Part shown: positions 35,333 through 44,593 of the stretch, in pieces
How positions within the stretch are numbered: position 1 is the first letter of the stretch
Layout: the number at the start of each line of letters is the position of its first letter
Origin: Adineta vaga
Lineage: Eukaryota > Rotifera
DNA length: 64,000 nucleotides
Reading direction: 5' to 3'
NCBI GenBank assembly: GCA_021613535.1
Contig: CP075492.1
Coordinates: 13,764,001 to 13,828,000 of the forward strand
The notes under the pieces: generated by a model
Seen by the model: the letters and a program-made list of their open reading frames with translations, nothing else
Database searches by the model: none
Told to the model about the DNA's origin: nothing
Made by a program: the position numbers and the translations under genes

Positions 35333-38020
35333 ATGAGAATATTTCGAGAAAACATCTCATGGTTATTATTATATGTTCTCCATAATTTAAAAAGCGTTAT
35401 GGCGATTTGGCCAACGCCTAGCAATTCTAGTCTTCAATTGCTAGGTTTTTTTCCAAATGCAGAAAATACATCTCAAACGAAGGAATTGTCTATTCATACT
35501 CAAGCAATGTTCAAAGCAGCTGTTTTACTTTCACATCAATATAATATTACTGTCGAAGGACAATATATTCAATGGCAAGCAAGTTTTACTGATGGAAATG
35601 TGATGAATACTCTTGGTAATACATGTCGAGCGATCTCCTCTTCGAATATCGTAGGTATTATCGGTCCGATATTCTCAAGAGAAGCTCATCAAATTGCAGA
35701 TTTTGCCAACAAAATTGGTATTCCAGTGGTATCATCTACGGCTACCGATTCTGATCTATCGAATCGAGAGAATTATCATGCATTTTATCGTACAGTACCA
35801 TCAGATAGTACGATAGCATTAGCACTTGCGAAATTATTCATTCGATATAATTGGACATCGTGCATTATTATCTATCAAAGTGATGTATATGGTACTGGCG
35901 GTACAAAAGTTATTAGTGAAACATTTCTTAAATATAATATAGAAGTAACAGATTTAATTGTTTTTGACATGGTCATGAATTCAATTCGAGGTAATTTAAG
36001 AACTTATTTAACAACTAGTATATCGCGTATTGTCATTTTATGGACGGATATTGTTTATATATCACAAATTCTTCGATATGCACTTGATGCCGATATTCTT
36101 GGTCCACATTTCACTTGGATATTAACTTCAAGTATATCATTGGATTCTTTTGATCAAATTTATCATTCAAAATTAATTGGAATACTTACTATTGAACCTG
36201 TCACAGGTACTGTTGTTGATGCACCTATTAATTCAACATTATTACATGCTGCTTATCAACTTTGGCAACAATATGAGCCCGAATCATTTCCTACATCAGC
36301 AAAAGTAAATTCTTACGCATTATTTGCTTTCGATGCAACATGGACATTAATTCAGTCATTACAGAAATTTTGTTCTTCACTGAAAGATAATTCGTCATCA
36401 TGTTCAGCATATGATGGACCTTTATTTTGTTTTGATCGTCATTTTATCCATTCGAATTTATTATTCAACATTATGAATTCACTTAGTTTTCTTGGTGTTT
36501 CCGGTCATGTTCAATTCACTATGAATGTGACGGATCGGGTCAATGGTTCGTATTATTATGCTCAAAATATTCAATATACATCCAATCATATTAGTTTCAC
36601 TCCAGTTTTGAAATATGATTCATCCGATGATTGGCAAACATATTCGAGAACAAATGTTATTATTTGGCCAGGAAATTCATTAACTCCTCCAATAGATCGA
36701 GCTAGACTTAAAGGTATTACTTTACGTATTGGTGTTATTGAATCAGTTCCATTTACAATAGTTGCAAATGTAATAGATACGTCGGGAAGAAATACTACGA
36801 AATTAACCGGTTATGTACTAGATTTAATTGAATATTTACGTGATAAAATGGGATTTGTTGCTGATGTTCAATTAGCACCACCTAATACAAGTTATACAGG
36901 TTTAGTTCTCGCAGTAGCTAATGGTGATTATGATATTGCTATAGGTGATATAACAGTAACGAGTGCACGACGAGAAATAGTCGCATTCTCTAATTCTATC
37001 TCAGATAATTCTATGCGAATACTGATGCGGAAGACGCCTGCTATTCAAGTTGATCTTTTATCTTATTTAAAACCATTTTCACGAAATTTATGGTTATTAT
37101 TATTAGGTGCAACCATTTTCGCTAGTATTATTCTTTGTGTAATCGAACGACCTGATAATGCAGCATTACAAAATCGTTCAATAATATCATCAGGTGCGAT
37201 GATTTTATGGTTTTCATTTGGTACAATTGTTGGATATGGGGCCGATTTTCATGCTCAAACAGCTGCCGGACGTTTAGTTAGCGCAGGATTGTATATATTA
37301 AGTTTGGTCCTAGTTGCATCTTATACTGCTAATTTAGCATCGGAATTAACTATATTGAAAACGAAAGATTTAATTGATGGAATGGATGATTTAAAAAATG
37401 GAAAGATTCCATATAATCGTATTGGTATTCGTATTGGAACAGCAGGTGAAGATTACTATTTAAGAGAAATATCTGGAGGTAGTCGAAATTTTTATCCATT
37501 AAAATCTCGACAAGAAATGTATGATAGTTTACTTGCTGGAATTATTGATGTATCATTTATGGATATTGGCACTGCTGAATATGTCACGAATAATATCTAT
37601 TGTAATTTAACATTAGTTGGAGAAGATTTTGATAAAAGTACATTCGGTATTGTTACACCTAAAGAATGGTTATATGCAAAAGATTTAGATGTAAATATTT
37701 TATCATTGAGAGAAACTGGTATTCTTGATAATTTAAAGAAGAAATGGTTTCAGACAAAGGCTTGTCCGCAAACTAGCGAAATATCAACAGCATTAGGACT
37801 TGAATCTTTAAGTGGATTATTTCTTACCTTTGGTGTTATATGTGTTTTATCTATTGGTCTATATGCATGGAATAAGCGAAATATGATTCGAAAATATGTA
37901 AATATCTTACGACATCAAAAGACAATATCACTAAGAAGTGAAACGTATATGGTAGATTTTACTAATAAGCCACATACTTCTACGACATCTTCGTCTACTA
38001 TATCACAAATCATTGCATAA
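35333..38020 (+). CDS. Ionotropic glutamate receptor-like channel with K+-channel filter signature
   Basis: Single exon, 895 aa. Order: signal peptide (ISWLLLYVLHNLKSVMA); periplasmic-binding-like amino-terminal domain (IIGPIFSREAHQIADFANKI, IPVVSSTATDSDLS); S1 ligand-binding half (GYVLDLIEYL, then ITVTSARREIVAFSN, whose Arg normally contacts the ligand carboxylate); M1 (LWLLLLGATIFASIILCVIE); pore loop GTIVGYGAD; M3 with SYTANLAS; S2 half (SFMDIGTAEYV); M4 (GLFLTFGVICVLSIGLYAW); short cytoplasmic tail. VGYG (37229-37240) is the K+ selectivity motif, as in bacterial GluR0 and the Adineta vaga receptor AvGluR1. All parts are intact, so a functional plasma-membrane channel is likely. The K+ selectivity and the ligand are inferred from family. 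A dead paralog lies at 6051-6713. AATAAA at 38045. Confidence 0.93.
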   Translation: MRIFRENISWLLLYVLHNLKSVMAIWPTPSNSSLQLLGFFPNAENTSQTKELSIHTQAMFKAAVLLSHQYNITVEGQYIQWQASFTDGNVMNTLGNTCRAISSSNIVGIIGPIFSREAHQIADFANKIGIPVVSSTATDSDLSNRENYHAFYRTVPSDSTIALALAKLFIRYNWTSCIIIYQSDVYGTGGTKVISETFLKYNIEVTDLIVFDMVMNSIRGNLRTYLTTSISRIVILWTDIVYISQILRYALDADILGPHFTWILTSSISLDSFDQIYHSKLIGILTIEPVTGTVVDAPINSTLLHAAYQLWQQYEPESFPTSAKVNSYALFAFDATWTLIQSLQKFCSSLKDNSSSCSAYDGPLFCFDRHFIHSNLLFNIMNSLSFLGVSGHVQFTMNVTDRVNGSYYYAQNIQYTSNHISFTPVLKYDSSDDWQTYSRTNVIIWPGNSLTPPIDRARLKGITLRIGVIESVPFTIVANVIDTSGRNTTKLTGYVLDLIEYLRDKMGFVADVQLAPPNTSYTGLVLAVANGDYDIAIGDITVTSARREIVAFSNSISDNSMRILMRKTPAIQVDLLSYLKPFSRNLWLLLLGATIFASIILCVIERPDNAALQNRSIISSGAMILWFSFGTIVGYGADFHAQTAAGRLVSAGLYILSLVLVASYTANLASELTILKTKDLIDGMDDLKNGKIPYNRIGIRIGTAGEDYYLREISGGSRNFYPLKSRQEMYDSLLAGIIDVSFMDIGTAEYVTNNIYCNLTLVGEDFDKSTFGIVTPKEWLYAKDLDVNILSLRETGILDNLKKKWFQTKACPQTSEISTALGLESLSGLFLTFGVICVLSIGLYAWNKRNMIRKYVNILRHQKTISLRSETYMVDFTNKPHTSTTSSSTISQIIA

Positions 38021-38044
38021 ACTTTTTTTTTCTGTTATACTCCC

Positions 38045-38050
38045 AATAAA
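38045..38050 (+). terminator. Polyadenylation signal of the glutamate receptor
   Basis: AATAAA 25 bases after the stop, in the 177-base gap between convergent genes. Confidence 0.55.
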
Positions 38051-38128
38051 ATTGTTCATATTAATGATATAATTGGTATAAACATTAGCAATTGTCGAGC
38101 GACTCATTTTTCTGTGATTTTACTAAGA

Positions 38129-38134
38129 TTTATT
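38129..38134 (-). terminator. Polyadenylation signal of ART-TPR 2
   Basis: TTTATT on the plus strand (AATAAA on minus) about 65 bases past the ART-TPR 2 stop; the two convergent 3' ends do not overlap. Confidence 0.5.
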
Positions 38135-38197
38135 AAAAATTCTTGTATATTTTGAAATAAATCTTTAAAAAAATAAGTTCTATTAGTCCCTCACAAA

Positions 38198-41100
38198 TCA
38201 CTGTAGGCTACGTATTGAGTCTACTAAAGCTTGATTTTCTTTCACCTCTGCATGATCGGCACCATAACCTAGGCGAGCACTATTAACAGATTTTTCTGCG
38301 TGTCTAAGAGCTGCTGTATAGTCTTTGAGTTTTCTATAAATCATTGCCGTATTATAATACGTAGTAGCCATTGATTGATGGTCAGGAGAGGGCAATGTCT
38401 CTTGAATTTTAAGCGCTTTTTCGTAGAATTCAACGGCAGCAGAGTCATCTCCCATTGCTGAATGTATTGCTGCAATCCCACTATAAAGTGGCGCTAATAA
38501 TGGATCATTAGATGGTAACTTCTTCATTCTAATATCGAGTGCCTTTTGATAAAATATCAAAGCATTTTGCTTATCATCAACAATTTTATAAGCAATAGCG
38601 ATATTGTTGTAAATAGTGGCTAGCTGAAGTTCATCTCTAGAGGGAGATTTTTCATGAATTTCAGCTGCTTTTATATAATACGATAGCGCATTGGTGTAAT
38701 CTTTCATATCAAAATATACTGAAGCAATGCTATTACAAGTTGTGGCAAGTGTTAAGTCATCAGATGCCAGCCTTTCCGCTCGAATAGTCAATGCTTTTTG
38801 ATAGTATTCGAGAGCCTTTGATTTATTGTTCATACTGAGATGAACAATACCTAGGTTGTTATAGTTGGTGGCCAATTCTAGATTATCAGCGGACGGAGAC
38901 TGTTCACGAATAGCAAGTGCTTTCGTATAATGAGAGAGTGCTTTCTCGTGATTTTTCATTGAGTAATATATTGACGCAATACTACTGTGGCTTGCAGCAA
39001 TTATCATATCATTATTGGAAAGAGCTCTTTCCCGAATAGCTAGTGCCTTCTCGTGATATCGAAGAGCATTTGATTTATCATCCATCGAATTGTAAGCGAC
39101 TGCAATGTTATTATAGTTAGTGGCTAAATCAAGATCGTCTTTTGTCAAAGATTTTTCTTCTCGGATTGCAATTGCTTTACTGTAAAATACAGTTGAGTTT
39201 GAATAATCCTTCATGCTAAAATACACCGAAGCAATGCTGGTATAAGTCGATGCTAACAGGAGACTATCAGGAGTCAATTTTTTCTTACGGATAGCACATG
39301 CTTTCTCGTAATACTCTAATGCTTTTGGATAATTCTCCATTGAATCGTATACTATTCCGATATTACTGTAAGAAGTAGCTATATCTCGATGATCTTCTGG
39401 GAGTGTTTTTTGTTCAATCTCCAGAGTTTTTTCATAATATGATAGTGCCTTTTGGTACTCCTTCATTGCATTATAAGTTAAGCCAAGGTTACTATAAGTA
39501 ATCGTTAAATTACGATGTTTAGACGTAGAAGATTTCGTTTGTATTTCCAATGCTTGTTCGAAAAATGAGAGAGCCTCTGCATACTTTTTCATTGCATGAT
39601 TTACTGATCCAAGTTTGTTTAAAGTCGTAGCCATCTGATTTGATTCATTAAGTTGTGGATTTTGTTTGCAGATTTCATAAGCTTTCTGATGCATAGATAG
39701 CGCTGTTGCATACTCTCGCATGGATTGATAAACTGAACCGATGTTGTTGTATGAAATAACAATTGATGGATGATTCGAAGGCAAGGTAGCTTGCTCAATT
39801 TCAAGCGATTTCTGATAATTTGATAATGCAGCTGATTTATCGCCCATCGAATAATAGGCCACTCCGAAATTATTATAGGTGCTAGCTAAACTTTGATGGT
39901 TCTCAGATAAAGCTTGCTTTTGAATTTCAAGTGCTTTTTCGAAGCAGGAGAGTGCTTGAGGATATTTCTCCATTGAATTATGTATTGAGCCAATACAATT
40001 AAAAATAGTAGCGTTATTAGGATGATTAGCAGGCAGAGATATTCTTTGAATTTCTTGTGCTTTTTCATAGTATTCTAGCGCCGTCAAATGATCACCCATT
40101 GAACAATGAACAGAACCAAAATTAGCGTAACTTGATGCTAAATCTGGATGTTTTGGAGGAAGTGATTTTATACGAATGTCAAGTGCCTTTTGTGAGTAAT
40201 CGAGCGCCTTGGGATAATTGACCATATCGCAATATAATCCGCTAATGTTACAATATATAATTCCAAAATCAGGATGATTCGATGGCATCGTTTTCTGACG
40301 AATATTGAGCGCTTTCTCATAAAATGAAAGCGCTTTGTCGAATTCTGCTAATGTTTTATATATTAAACCGATATTACCATAAGTTGTAGCAAGTGCAAGA
40401 TCATCTGAAGGAAGCGACTTCTTCTGTATGTCCAGTGCTTTTTCATATGTTGAAAGTGCACATGTATAATCACCTAATGATTCATATACTCCAGCAATAT
40501 TGTTATATGTCGTAGCAAGTGATGGATCATCAGGTTCCACAAATTCCATTTCGGCTTTAAGCGATTTTTCATAATATTCTAGTGCAGTCTTGTATTCACC
40601 TTTCTCATTGAAGACATAGGCAAGTTGATGATTGAGATGAAACTGTCTACGTTTGTTCGTTTCATCAGTACTTTGCAATTGTGTGCCGTATATGTTATGA
40701 GCTTGATCGAATTCGCCCATTTTAATCATAAGATGACCAAGTTTGCTCAGGGGAGAACCTTCACCGAGTTCTTTTCGCATATAATCAGCAAGAAGTTTTA
40801 GTTGTGGATCATTATCACTTGTGAGAGCTAAGTTCACTTGCCAGAGTCGATTGGCTAGTTGTTCTGTACCCAAGATTCGAAAAACTGTATGCATCGAAAA
40901 AAGATTTTCTTTTTCACCTTTATGACACGTTTCTGTTTCTACTTCGGCAAAAGGAACTGATGATACCATTGGATTAATTTCCATTTGAAAGATAATTGCC
41001 ATGACTTTTGAATTTTTCAATTCTTTTCTTGCGAAATACTTGGCAACATTTTCATCGGTAGTCGTCGATAAGAAATTATTGAACGAGAGAAGACCACCTT

Positions 41101-42178
41101 GACTTTCTTTAATCTTTTCCAAATCCTCCGGTATCATTCCTTGTCCACGATAAACGACGAATTTATCATTATCACGTATTTTCGACTGTGCTTTGTAGAA
41201 TTCTACGATTTGCTGATGAAGATCCTGTACAAAGAATCCCATTTTCATGATTGTTTCGACGTCTTGGACTCTTAAGGCTCGGTTCAACGACACATACAGA
41301 AAGGATTCTTTTGTATACCATTTTATTGCTAAGAGATTCGTATATTCTACAGCAAATTCATCAATCAGACCTAACTGCAGAATATTATCTGCATATTTAG
41401 GTCGACAATATTCAATTAGTTTAATTTTTGTCTCGGAATCGTGTTTCATTTCTATAAGAATTTCTTTCAGTAATTGAGTATACATAAATGATTGATCTAA
41501 TTCATTTGATATTGAGCTTGGCACATCCATTCGACGTATAATACTGATCGGTGTCAAACTTCCAACGAGCCCACTATCAGCTTTGATCTTTTGAAAGATG
41601 TCTTCCATGCTGAATAAGATTTCTTTTACTTTTTGTGACCATTTATTAGCCCAGGGCAAACGTTGTCGTTTCACTTGGCTAAAAATATAAATAGCTTCGA
41701 GCTGAGATTTCTCATGAACAAGCGGTACAAGTTCTTCGCCCAGACCATCTGACACAATAAGATAGACATTTTTATCATCAATATTATCGAGATAATTTAC
41801 ACATTCTGTAGACTTCGTGCATGTATAAATCGCTGGAGTAATTCGTTGAAGTTTTGTTATTGAATCATGATACAATTTCTTTGTTTGATCAATATTTGCA
41901 TCTGCCCATATAATGACGATATTTTGATTGACATCGCTAGTCGAATGTATTGATGGATTCTTAACATTGTTTTCAGATATTGTTGGCCTGTAAACATGAT
42001 CATTTAGGTGAGATTCAATACTTGTTACACTTTTTCTCGTATTTTTCTTTGATGAAGCACTAGATATACGCTGTATTGATTTATCTACTAGTGTAGTTTG
42101 TTGATTACTAGAACTTATGATTTCGGGTTTTGTTGTAGGAGGAATAACGTGAACGGTCGAACTATTTCCACAACCCAT
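38198..42178 (-). CDS. ART-TPR protein 2 (intact): acylated N-terminus, receiver-like domain, ADP-ribosyltransferase, 20 TPRs
   Basis: Single exon, 1326 aa, no interruption. MGCGNSS fits an N-myristoylation site (Gly2, Ser6) with Cys3 available for palmitoylation, so membrane anchoring is likely. Residues about 85-200 form an alpha/beta receiver-like domain (NIVIIWADANI, VYLIVSDGLGEELV, LEAIYIFS). Residues about 230-460 are the ART domain: FVVYRGQG (Arg), FNNFLSTTTD (Ser-Thr), GEKENLFS (ExE), the R-S-ExE set of NAD+-dependent arginine mono-ADP-ribosyltransferases. The rest is about 20 TPRs of 42 residues (YYEKALxIxxxxLPxxHPxLA...YNNIGxVYxSM), kinesin-light-chain-like. TPRs suggest protein recognition that controls or directs the transferase; the target is unknown. 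It converges with the glutamate receptor gene. Single-exon structure contrasts with most neighbours. Confidence 0.93.
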   Translation of the reverse strand: MGCGNSSTVHVIPPTTKPEIISSSNQQTTLVDKSIQRISSASSKKNTRKSVTSIESHLNDHVYRPTISENNVKNPSIHSTSDVNQNIVIIWADANIDQTKKLYHDSITKLQRITPAIYTCTKSTECVNYLDNIDDKNVYLIVSDGLGEELVPLVHEKSQLEAIYIFSQVKRQRLPWANKWSQKVKEILFSMEDIFQKIKADSGLVGSLTPISIIRRMDVPSSISNELDQSFMYTQLLKEILIEMKHDSETKIKLIEYCRPKYADNILQLGLIDEFAVEYTNLLAIKWYTKESFLYVSLNRALRVQDVETIMKMGFFVQDLHQQIVEFYKAQSKIRDNDKFVVYRGQGMIPEDLEKIKESQGGLLSFNNFLSTTTDENVAKYFARKELKNSKVMAIIFQMEINPMVSSVPFAEVETETCHKGEKENLFSMHTVFRILGTEQLANRLWQVNLALTSDNDPQLKLLADYMRKELGEGSPLSKLGHLMIKMGEFDQAHNIYGTQLQSTDETNKRRQFHLNHQLAYVFNEKGEYKTALEYYEKSLKAEMEFVEPDDPSLATTYNNIAGVYESLGDYTCALSTYEKALDIQKKSLPSDDLALATTYGNIGLIYKTLAEFDKALSFYEKALNIRQKTMPSNHPDFGIIYCNISGLYCDMVNYPKALDYSQKALDIRIKSLPPKHPDLASSYANFGSVHCSMGDHLTALEYYEKAQEIQRISLPANHPNNATIFNCIGSIHNSMEKYPQALSCFEKALEIQKQALSENHQSLASTYNNFGVAYYSMGDKSAALSNYQKSLEIEQATLPSNHPSIVISYNNIGSVYQSMREYATALSMHQKAYEICKQNPQLNESNQMATTLNKLGSVNHAMKKYAEALSFFEQALEIQTKSSTSKHRNLTITYSNLGLTYNAMKEYQKALSYYEKTLEIEQKTLPEDHRDIATSYSNIGIVYDSMENYPKALEYYEKACAIRKKKLTPDSLLLASTYTSIASVYFSMKDYSNSTVFYSKAIAIREEKSLTKDDLDLATNYNNIAVAYNSMDDKSNALRYHEKALAIRERALSNNDMIIAASHSSIASIYYSMKNHEKALSHYTKALAIREQSPSADNLELATNYNNLGIVHLSMNNKSKALEYYQKALTIRAERLASDDLTLATTCNSIASVYFDMKDYTNALSYYIKAAEIHEKSPSRDELQLATIYNNIAIAYKIVDDKQNALIFYQKALDIRMKKLPSNDPLLAPLYSGIAAIHSAMGDDSAAVEFYEKALKIQETLPSPDHQSMATTYYNTAMIYRKLKDYTAALRHAEKSVNSARLGYGADHAEVKENQALVDSIRSLQ
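38410..39260 (-). repeat. Two-unit higher-order repeat inside the TPR array
   Basis: TPR units 13, 15 and 17 (SIASVYFSMKDY, SIASIYYSMKNH, SIASVYFDMKDY) alternate with units 14, 16 and 18 (NYNNIAVAYNSMDDKSNAL, NYNNLGIVHLSMNNKSKAL, IYNNIAIAYKIVDDKQNAL). The period is therefore about 84 residues (252 bp) rather than 42, showing expansion in pairs. Confidence 0.8.
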
Positions 42179-42917
42179 AACTGAAGAATCGGCACCTCTT
42201 ATTGCTTATTGTTCTGTTGAAAATGAGTACTTTCTCGAACTTCAACAATAAATACAAAAATAGAAAAACACAACTTTCACCGAAACATGATTGAAGTATC
42301 GCCGTAGAGACACATCATTGTTTTTCATGGCTAAATAATCTACATAACAACTTTTAAAATTTCTTTTCTCTCTCTGATGTCAACAAATCGTAGATTGGTA
42401 TGCAAATATGCGTTCTTCCTACTCATTTTTCTATGAAAATTGGACGGTATAGAACATACACGGTGGAAAACCATTGTTTTGGATGAAACTTAATAAAAAA
42501 AGTTTTAAAATGATAATAAACTGGAATTCTTACGTTCTTCTGCGAAGTATTTTTTTCTATGAAACATTTACATCTGTGTTGTTAAGCATCAAACCATTTA
42601 TATCTTCATTTTTTTTCCTTTCTAAGCTTTGAAATATGCAAAACTCATTTTCTAACATAATTATAGAATTTTTTCGTCGGATGTTGCTGTTTGTACTAAG
42701 TATTTTTCAGAAAGGTGATTCACTCTGTTCGTTATTTTCTCATTCATCGCACATGAAGGACTGAGATTTTTTACGATGAGTAAGAAATAGAGCAAACTCA
42801 TAAGAGTATATTATCTAGGTGTAAACGATTACTCATTTTAAATCTCACCTATCGCAAATATTTAAATGAAAACTAATATGTCGTTACTTTACAGTAAATA
42901 TAGAAAGTTTAAGTTTA
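42179..42917. other. Intergenic, nothing recognised
   Basis: AT-rich spacer upstream of both ART-TPR 2 (minus) and the dead peptidase (plus). No coding signal seen. Confidence 0.5.
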
Positions 42918-44422
42918 ATGAGTTTAATGCATCGTTTTCTTGTATGCTTTCTTTTTATCCGATTGACTATAAATGAAAATGTTGATGTTAACAACAACGT
43001 TTAGCGCTGTAATTGGTCAGCATGTAATGTTACTGGTTATCCTTCCGAATGGCTCGGTTACTCACTTGATTGTTGTACTCTTTCTGTACCCTTGAATTAT
43101 GCACAACCAAATAGATCTATTTCAATTTCAATGTCACGTCTTCATCCAGTTGAATCGAAAATTGAAAATAATACATTATTTATTTTAATGGGTGGACCCG
43201 GCTGATCTGGTTGGAGTCTAATGGAAAATGCTGCACAACTTATTCCTGCTGCACTTGCAATTATAATAATATTACCTGATCATCGTGGTACTGGATTGCC
43301 TACTGTTCTTGTTTGTGATGATCAAGATTCACAAAATATTTCTCCTGATTGTATTACGTATTTCATATCGAAATGGGGAGTGACAGGATTACATCAATTT
43401 TCTATGACTGTAGCTGCTCATGATTTAGCAATACAAATTCAATCCTATCAAGCTGAATATTCAGGTCGAGTATCTGTTTATGGTGTGTCCTATGGCACAC
43501 AATGGTTAGATCGTTTTCTACAAATCTATCCAACCTTAGTTCAATCAGCTGTAATGGATGGTGTTGTAAATCCTTTGTTAGGTTCAGTCAGTCGTTATGA
43601 TATTTGGGCATCTGCTGTTGGTTCACAATTTTTAACTTATTGTCAAATACAAGTAGAATGTAATCAATATTTTCCTATTGATCAGCCACCGCCAATTCTG
43701 CTGTTCAACATATTAACTCAACTAGATGCTAGTAAACAAAAATGTGTAAACAATTATTTCAGTCAATATCAAATTACTTCGGATAAAGTTCGTGCGTTAT
43801 TTTTTGCAATGATTCAATCTGCTGAACAATACATGGATCGTACAATTCTTTAGAAAAATGTTTGGAATTGACAATCTTAAGCAAAATATACGTAACATCC
43901 GAAGTCGATGAGAAAACTATTGTTGCTTGGCATAAACCAACGATATCATGTCTCCGAATAATGCTCGACAATATATCCGAATACTTCCACAATGGCCAAA
44001 GTATCCAATTAGATCAATATCATTTTCAAGTCGCATCCTACACACCATTGCTAATGATTTCTGGTCAACTAGATTCGTCTACTCCATTTGATCAAGCTAC
44101 CCAATTAGCTTCAATTACTTCGAAAACACGGACATTCTATGCAATACCAATAGCTGGACACATCACAATCAATATTGCTGCTGTTGGTTACTATTGTCCA
44201 TCGCAGTTAATTTGTTCATGGACATTTCCTGATCTATTTCCAAAAACATGGAGTGATTCTCAATTAGGACGACACTATTCAATGAAGTTCATGAATATCA
44301 GCCGACCATTTCACAATCATACTGATAAATTAATTCCTAATAGAGTAAACTTTCGATGTTTGACTCAAATATATCTGTATATATGTTTTTTGTTTAGCAT
44401 TGAATTGCGAACTATATCCTAG
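42918..44422 (+). pseudogene. Broken secreted alpha/beta-hydrolase, S33 (tripeptidyl aminopeptidase-like)
   Basis: Starts with a signal peptide (ATG 42918 or 42927; MHRFLVCFLFIRL). The frame then contains TAG at 43002-43004 and TGA at 43203-43205, and stops at 43851-43853 with a frame change before 43862. Between stops the family is clear: LNYAQPNRSISI, LMGGPG (oxyanion motif, with TGA replacing the next residue, normally Gly), LPDHRGTG, YGVSYGTQW (nucleophile elbow GxSxG), ISGQLDSSTPFDQ (acid) and PIAGHITIN (His). All three triad residues survive, but the chain cannot be made in one piece. The intact ancestor would trim peptides extracellularly. Two substitution-type stops argue against simple sequencing indels. 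Confidence 0.85.
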
Positions 44423-44593
44423 TAACTTGTTGATTGATGAAATTTTTATAACAATGAAAAGTATATAGTAAACGTTTTTCTTAGCAAAATTCAATTTTTA
44501 GAAATGCTATCTCGATTTATCTGAGTCTGCAATGATAAAGCAGGATGGAACTAGAGTAGTCCTTGAACATTATATTCTTTTATTATTAGTAGT

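Noticed and set aside
39619-40068. Additional ORFs inside ART-TPR 2
   Set aside because: Out-of-frame shadows of the TPR repeats.
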